From Prevotellaceae bacterium UBA1786 (lineage in GTDB: Bacteria > Bacteroidota > Bacteroidia > Bacteroidales > Bacteroidaceae), in the NCBI GenBank assembly GCA_002314525.1, contig DCGE01000085.1, positions 10,409 to 20,083 of the forward strand: a stretch of DNA of 9,675 bases. Reading direction: 5' to 3'. The position numbers and the translations under genes are program-made. The notes beneath the pieces were generated by a model. The model saw nothing but the letters and a program-made list of their open reading frames with translations, had not been told where the DNA came from and did no database searches. Numbering within the stretch: position 1 is the stretch's first letter; each line of letters begins with the position of its first letter. This document shows positions 5,897 to 9,675 of the stretch, one piece after another.

Positions 5897-8365
5897 TCAA
5901 AGCCTGTGGATAATATCTACCAGTTGTTCACCCAGGCCTATTGTATAGCCCTGGGAAAGGAACACGACTCGATTGAATGTATCTGCAATGATGAATATAG
6001 GCATGATATCGGAGGTGAGGTGCATCTCGCGTTGTATCTCGGAGAGAATGGCTCCGTCTTTGTCAATACCGAAGCTGATGGTGTTAGGCAGGTTCGGGAA
6101 ATCCTCGAAGCGGAATCTCTTTGCCTCGCTGTCATTTCGGAACAATAGCAGTATCTTTCCACCCCAGCCTTCAAGGTGTGATGCTGTGAGACTTATATCG
6201 CGCAGTGTATGGTTTGTAGGTTCGTCACTCGGTGCAATCATTCCGAGAACATAGTATCCACGTCCTGTTGTGGAGAGGATGGAAATGAGAGATGATTTGT
6301 CGATTGGAAGATAGCGATTCTCGCTGTTGAAAGAGCCGATAACCTGAACATCGCGTGTTGAAGTACGCATGATGAGAGGAACAGTTATAGTGGTATCAGG
6401 TGCTACGGGGAATACTTCTATATGTGACATCACACTGCCGTCTGCCATGCGCGTACCTGTTATGAGGATATAGTCTCCTGTATTGATTTCACTCCTGCCT
6501 TTCAGCAGACTTTCGTAATTATCGTCTTCTCCATAGTTCATCAGACTGCATTTTCCATCCTTGATTGAGGAGAGTGAGAAATGTATGTAGTATTTTGGGT
6601 TTGGATTGAACGTAGTGGGTTCGTAAGTCGCTTCAATCCATCCTTTTGCTGATTCTGGTTCTGAATCCGTGAACGATATTGTTTTCCATTCGTCCTTCAT
6701 TTGGTCATAAATCTGGACATCACCATTTACAGTGTTCACTCTTGCGGCTTTGCCTAATGTGCGGCAGAGTGCAACGAAGAATATGTCTCTAGAAGCGGCA
6801 TCGGTCACTCTGTGGCTCCATACTCCTATCGGAGACATACGCAGTTGCTGAGGATTGTGTTCCTCATCAATCTTGATATTGGTCTTGATCCATGAAACAA
6901 GGTTCAGTGTGTTACTGAACACTGTCTTCAGACTGTCACTGATATTATCCCTGAAGTAACTGCGGTATGGTGTGAGCATCTCATTGCGTACACGAGGACA
7001 CATTATATATTTATTATATATTTCTTTATCGATGGCAACATCAGGAGTCTGTTCGTATGCATCAAGAAGATTCTCAGTCGTTATGTCACGAAGGTCCTTA
7101 TCTGAAACTACCAAAAGCAGATTCTTTGCTCTTTGTTTGTCAGATGCCTTTTTCAAGAATTCCTTGATGGTCTTGTGATTTCCTCGGCTTGAGGTCAGGA
7201 ATGGAGATGAAGTGTCGAAAGTTGCGATATACGCGTTGCGTATCGAGTCTTCATAGGCAAGACGACGTGAATTGGTAGCTTTCTGCTCGTCAGTCAGTTC
7301 GGGAATCGTGTTGCGTTCTTTTGGTGGAACAATCTTCAGATCGGCTGAGAATCTGTCACCTGACTTGTGTCTGAGAACGATGACTGTGGTGTCTCCCATT
7401 GCTGCAGAACACTTTCCAAATCCGTATTTTCCGTCTTTGTATCCCCATGCTATGAGGTCTCCCATGCCGGCTTCGATCAATGTGAGACCATCTGCCGATG
7501 TGGTCTTGTCAGCAATAGTATAGAATTCGGCGTAGTTGTATATCTTGAACTGAACTCCAGCACCTGAGACTGCATTCCCGTTTGTGTCAACGATCTTTAC
7601 AAATGCCTGCCCTACCGGTGCATAGTTCCGTGTGACGTTGATTTCCGTGTAACATGCGTTTTTTGACATGACTTCCTCCGGACCATCGTAATCACCGAAT
7701 ACTTTGGTATGCATCAGCAGACCACGTGAGGCAGGTGCATTGAACCAGCCTAAATCGAGTACGGCCTCCGGCTCGCATGCTCCGAGGAAATGCCACTGAC
7801 CGTCAGCCCAAGCCTCAACCCATGCATGGTTGTCGTCGGTGTGAGCCCAACGGGGTGTATAGACCTGACGGGCTGGAATGCATACGGAACGGAGTGCAGC
7901 AACGGTAAAAGTGGACTCTTCTCCACAGCGACCGTATGCCGTGCGGATAGATGCGAGAGGCGAACTGGTACGTTCGTCACTGGGGGTATATGTGACTTTC
8001 TCATGGCACCAATGGTTGACTTCTAGAATTGCTTCTTTCATGCTCAATCCACGGACGCGCTCCTTCAGTTCTTCATAGAACACCATACGTGAGGAATCAA
8101 GATTCTCGTTGTTCACACGTACCGGCAGAACGAAATGGCGGAACTCACGTTCAGGAACGCTGTCGCCCCATGGCATTTCCTCTCGTGCCTGGAACGAGCA
8201 GTCTATGTTCTGGCGCCAGAACTCCTCCGGATAGTCAACACTATCAGGTGTGGGCATATAGGCATAGAGGAAATCCAACGCTGCTTGTTTCTGACTGTCC
8301 TGCCTAGAACAGGAGATAATAGAAATAACCAAACCCAATATGGCGAGGTATCTACTGACTTTCAT
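5897..8365 (-). CDS. Transglutaminase-domain lipoprotein with degenerate second core and thioredoxin-like C-terminus
   Basis: Large predicted periplasm-facing lipoprotein, 822 residues from the ATG at 8365, which starts MKVSRYLAILGLV and gives a normal signal ending IISC (lipobox Cys19). Upstream in-frame ATGs at 8374 and 8386 are possible. The first transglutaminase-like core shows GRCGEES (Cys147) and DDNHAWVEAW (His180). The third catalytic position falls in GACEPE, where Glu replaces the usual Asp. A small beta-sandwich resembling carboxypeptidase-regulatory domains follows (about 240-335). A second core-like stretch (about 490-570) keeps the fold pattern, but reads DAASRD where the Cys should be and lacks the His. 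The last 95 residues look thioredoxin-like (KILLLFRND...PIFIIADTFNRVVFLSQGY) without CxxC. Substrate unknown; transglutaminase-like domains in bacteria often act as proteases or amidases. It follows dnaE by 35 bp and is probably co-transcribed. Confidence 0.85.
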   Translation of the reverse strand: MKVSRYLAILGLVISIISCSRQDSQKQAALDFLYAYMPTPDSVDYPEEFWRQNIDCSFQAREEMPWGDSVPEREFRHFVLPVRVNNENLDSSRMVFYEELKERVRGLSMKEAILEVNHWCHEKVTYTPSDERTSSPLASIRTAYGRCGEESTFTVAALRSVCIPARQVYTPRWAHTDDNHAWVEAWADGQWHFLGACEPEAVLDLGWFNAPASRGLLMHTKVFGDYDGPEEVMSKNACYTEINVTRNYAPVGQAFVKIVDTNGNAVSGAGVQFKIYNYAEFYTIADKTTSADGLTLIEAGMGDLIAWGYKDGKYGFGKCSAAMGDTTVIVLRHKSGDRFSADLKIVPPKERNTIPELTDEQKATNSRRLAYEDSIRNAYIATFDTSSPFLTSSRGNHKTIKEFLKKASDKQRAKNLLLVVSDKDLRDITTENLLDAYEQTPDVAIDKEIYNKYIMCPRVRNEMLTPYRSYFRDNISDSLKTVFSNTLNLVSWIKTNIKIDEEHNPQQLRMSPIGVWSHRVTDAASRDIFFVALCRTLGKAARVNTVNGDVQIYDQMKDEWKTISFTDSEPESAKGWIEATYEPTTFNPNPKYYIHFSLSSIKDGKCSLMNYGEDDNYESLLKGRSEINTGDYILITGTRMADGSVMSHIEVFPVAPDTTITVPLIMRTSTRDVQVIGSFNSENRYLPIDKSSLISILSTTGRGYYVLGMIAPSDEPTNHTLRDISLTASHLEGWGGKILLLFRNDSEAKRFRFEDFPNLPNTISFGIDKDGAILSEIQREMHLTSDIMPIFIIADTFNRVVFLSQGYTIGLGEQLVDIIHRL
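7002..7023 (-). repeat. 11-bp A/T-only tandem duplication inside the lipoprotein gene
   Basis: ATTATATATTT occurs twice in perfect tandem (7002-7012 and 7013-7023, plus-strand reading) within the codons for EIYNKYIM of the lipoprotein. The rest of the gene is much less A/T-rich. Two copies only, so it may be chance. Confidence 0.6.
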
Positions 8366-8400
8366 TGGCAACATAGTTATCGTCATCGTTTATGTTTACG

Positions 8401-9675
8401 TCAATTAATCTTCATCTGTATTGCATCGCTGTATCTCTCTATGATATCTGTCAAGGCTCGGTTGACGCTTACCTTCGTGTTTTTTGAAGTGAAATTGGCT
8501 TTGGTCTTTTCATCCATGAAGATGTTGAACTTCAACTCGGTTTCACCAGGATTCTCATGGGCCACTTCACTGAGATCTTCCACCATTTCGTCGGTCAACA
8601 GATTTACATCAATGCTGAGGGTAAGGGTCTTGATAAGTGTGTTCTTAACTTCCGAGAGCAGTTCAACCGAGTTCAGCTGCAGTTCTTTCTTTTCTGCGTC
8701 CCATTTGCCGGGAACGACCTTTGCTCGGATGAATACTGGAACCCCTTCAAAGAAACTATTGCGGAACTCGGTCCAGTTCTGCCCGAAAAGGGCTAACTGG
8801 AAGGAACCATTATAGTCTTCGATGGTGATTTTCCCATAAGGATTCCCTTTTTTGGTCAATCCTGTGAACACGTTATTTATAATACCTCCGAAAGTAACCT
8901 CTGTTCTTGAAGATAGTAGTTCAATGTTGTCAAGTTCGGTGACAGAGGTATTGCATACGTTGTTCAGGATAATGGCATATTCGTCAAGCGGATGGGCAGA
9001 CAGGTATATGCCGACGAGATCGCGCTCTTTGTTCAGGCGTTCAAGGTCTGACCATGTTTCAATAATCTGTGGTACTTGTGGATGGACGGTTTCAACAGCC
9101 ATCATACCGCCGAAAAGACTGTTTGCGGCATTGTTCCTATCCGTCTGGTAACGGTTTCCATAGCGGATAATGGTGTCAAGGAACTGCTCGTGACCGTTAT
9201 CATAGAAGAATGTTTCACGAGGAACTCCGGATATTGAATCGAGTGCTCCTGCGAGAGCCAGGCACTCAAGACTCTTGCGGTTGCAGCTCGACAGGTTTAC
9301 ACGTTCCACGAGATTGAAGACATCAGTGAACGGACCATTTTTCGCTCGTTCGTCAATAATGGCCTGGGCTGCGCTAGTTCCAACTCCCTTCACAGCTCCG
9401 AGCCCGAAACGGATATCGCCTTTCTGGTTCACTGCAAACTTCAAACGGCTTTCGTTGACATCAGGACCGAGGGTGCTGATTCCCATGGATTTGCATTCGT
9501 CCATCAGTTTCCGAACCGTAGTGATATCACTGAGACTCCGGCTCATTGACGCAGCCATATACTGAGCTGGATAGTGGGCCTTGAGATATGCTGTCTGATA
9601 TGCCACCCATGAATAGCAGGTAGCATGACTTTTGTTGAAGGCGTATGATGCGAATTTCTCCCAGTCAGCCCATAT
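8401..9675 (-). CDS. dnaE: DNA polymerase III alpha subunit, C-terminal part (5' end cut by window edge)
   Basis: The last 424 residues of the replicative polymerase are present; the reading frame runs off the right edge, so the GTG near 9606 is internal and not a start. The segment opens with WEKFASYAFNKSHATCYSW and VAYQTAYLKAHYP, the highly conserved end of the polymerase fingers region. The helix-hairpin-helix region follows (FGLGAVKGVGTSAAQAI, about 90-106, through GPFTDVFNLVERV). After the SAHPLDEY motif comes the OB-fold (VTFGGIINNVFTGLTKKGNPYGKITIEDYNG region, about 259-338), then a tail of about 85 residues ending Gln-Met-Lys-Ile-Asn. The DnaE form, not PolC, fits a Bacteroidota chromosome. 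It works in the cytosol at the replication fork. The lipoprotein gene follows closely on the same strand. Confidence 0.97.
   Translation of the reverse strand: MWADWEKFASYAFNKSHATCYSWVAYQTAYLKAHYPAQYMAASMSRSLSDITTVRKLMDECKSMGISTLGPDVNESRLKFAVNQKGDIRFGLGAVKGVGTSAAQAIIDERAKNGPFTDVFNLVERVNLSSCNRKSLECLALAGALDSISGVPRETFFYDNGHEQFLDTIIRYGNRYQTDRNNAANSLFGGMMAVETVHPQVPQIIETWSDLERLNKERDLVGIYLSAHPLDEYAIILNNVCNTSVTELDNIELLSSRTEVTFGGIINNVFTGLTKKGNPYGKITIEDYNGSFQLALFGQNWTEFRNSFFEGVPVFIRAKVVPGKWDAEKKELQLNSVELLSEVKNTLIKTLTLSIDVNLLTDEMVEDLSEVAHENPGETELKFNIFMDEKTKANFTSKNTKVSVNRALTDIIERYSDAIQMKIN

Noticed and set aside
8135..8815. Plus-strand open frame of 226 codons
   Set aside because: It spans the antisense strand of both the lipoprotein start and the dnaE end, two confident genes, and shows no domain.

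Overview
The window looks like chromosomal DNA of a Bacteroidales bacterium, most likely Prevotella or a close relative. Three features support this. Candidate promoters carry the Bacteroidota -7 motif TAnnTTTG instead of a sigma70 -10. Start codons lack Shine-Dalgarno sites and have A/T-rich leaders. Three consecutive exported proteins have signal peptides cleaved just before Gln, as the Bacteroidota 'Q-rule' describes. HflX, UMP kinase and DnaE also read like Bacteroidales proteins, by recall and not by search.

Layout from left to right. Minus strand 1-904 is the 5' part of hflX, a ribosome-associated GTPase, cut by the window edge. A short divergent promoter region (about 905-1004) separates it from a plus-strand run of five close genes (1005-5029): a VTC-type polyphosphate polymerase-like protein, a five-helix DUF4956 membrane protein, a DUF2490-like outer-membrane beta-barrel, a 121-residue secreted protein, and a secreted Cthe_2159-type beta-helix protein. 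The housekeeping gene pyrH (5068-5775) follows only 38 bp later with no clear promoter. After pyrH comes a long stem-loop with a T-tract (5811-5887), preceded by a promoter-like motif that could drive a small RNA. The right part is minus strand: the 3' end of dnaE (from the edge down to 8401), then a large lipoprotein (5897-8365) with an active-looking transglutaminase core, a second degenerate transglutaminase-like core, and a thioredoxin-like C-terminus without CxxC.

The most interesting part is 1005-5029. A cytosolic nucleotide-dependent polymerase-like enzyme, an inner-membrane partner, an outer-membrane barrel and two exported proteins together span the whole envelope. This suggests a system that makes or attaches a (poly)phosphate-like or acidic surface polymer; the substrate and product are not known from sequence. 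The barrel gene carries a run of 7-bp repeats (GTTGGCT) inside its signal-peptide codons, a length that shifts frame if copy number changes, so expression of this envelope system could be phase-variable.

No tRNA, rRNA, CRISPR array, insertion sequence or attachment site was seen. No gene-free stretch exceeds about 125 bp.
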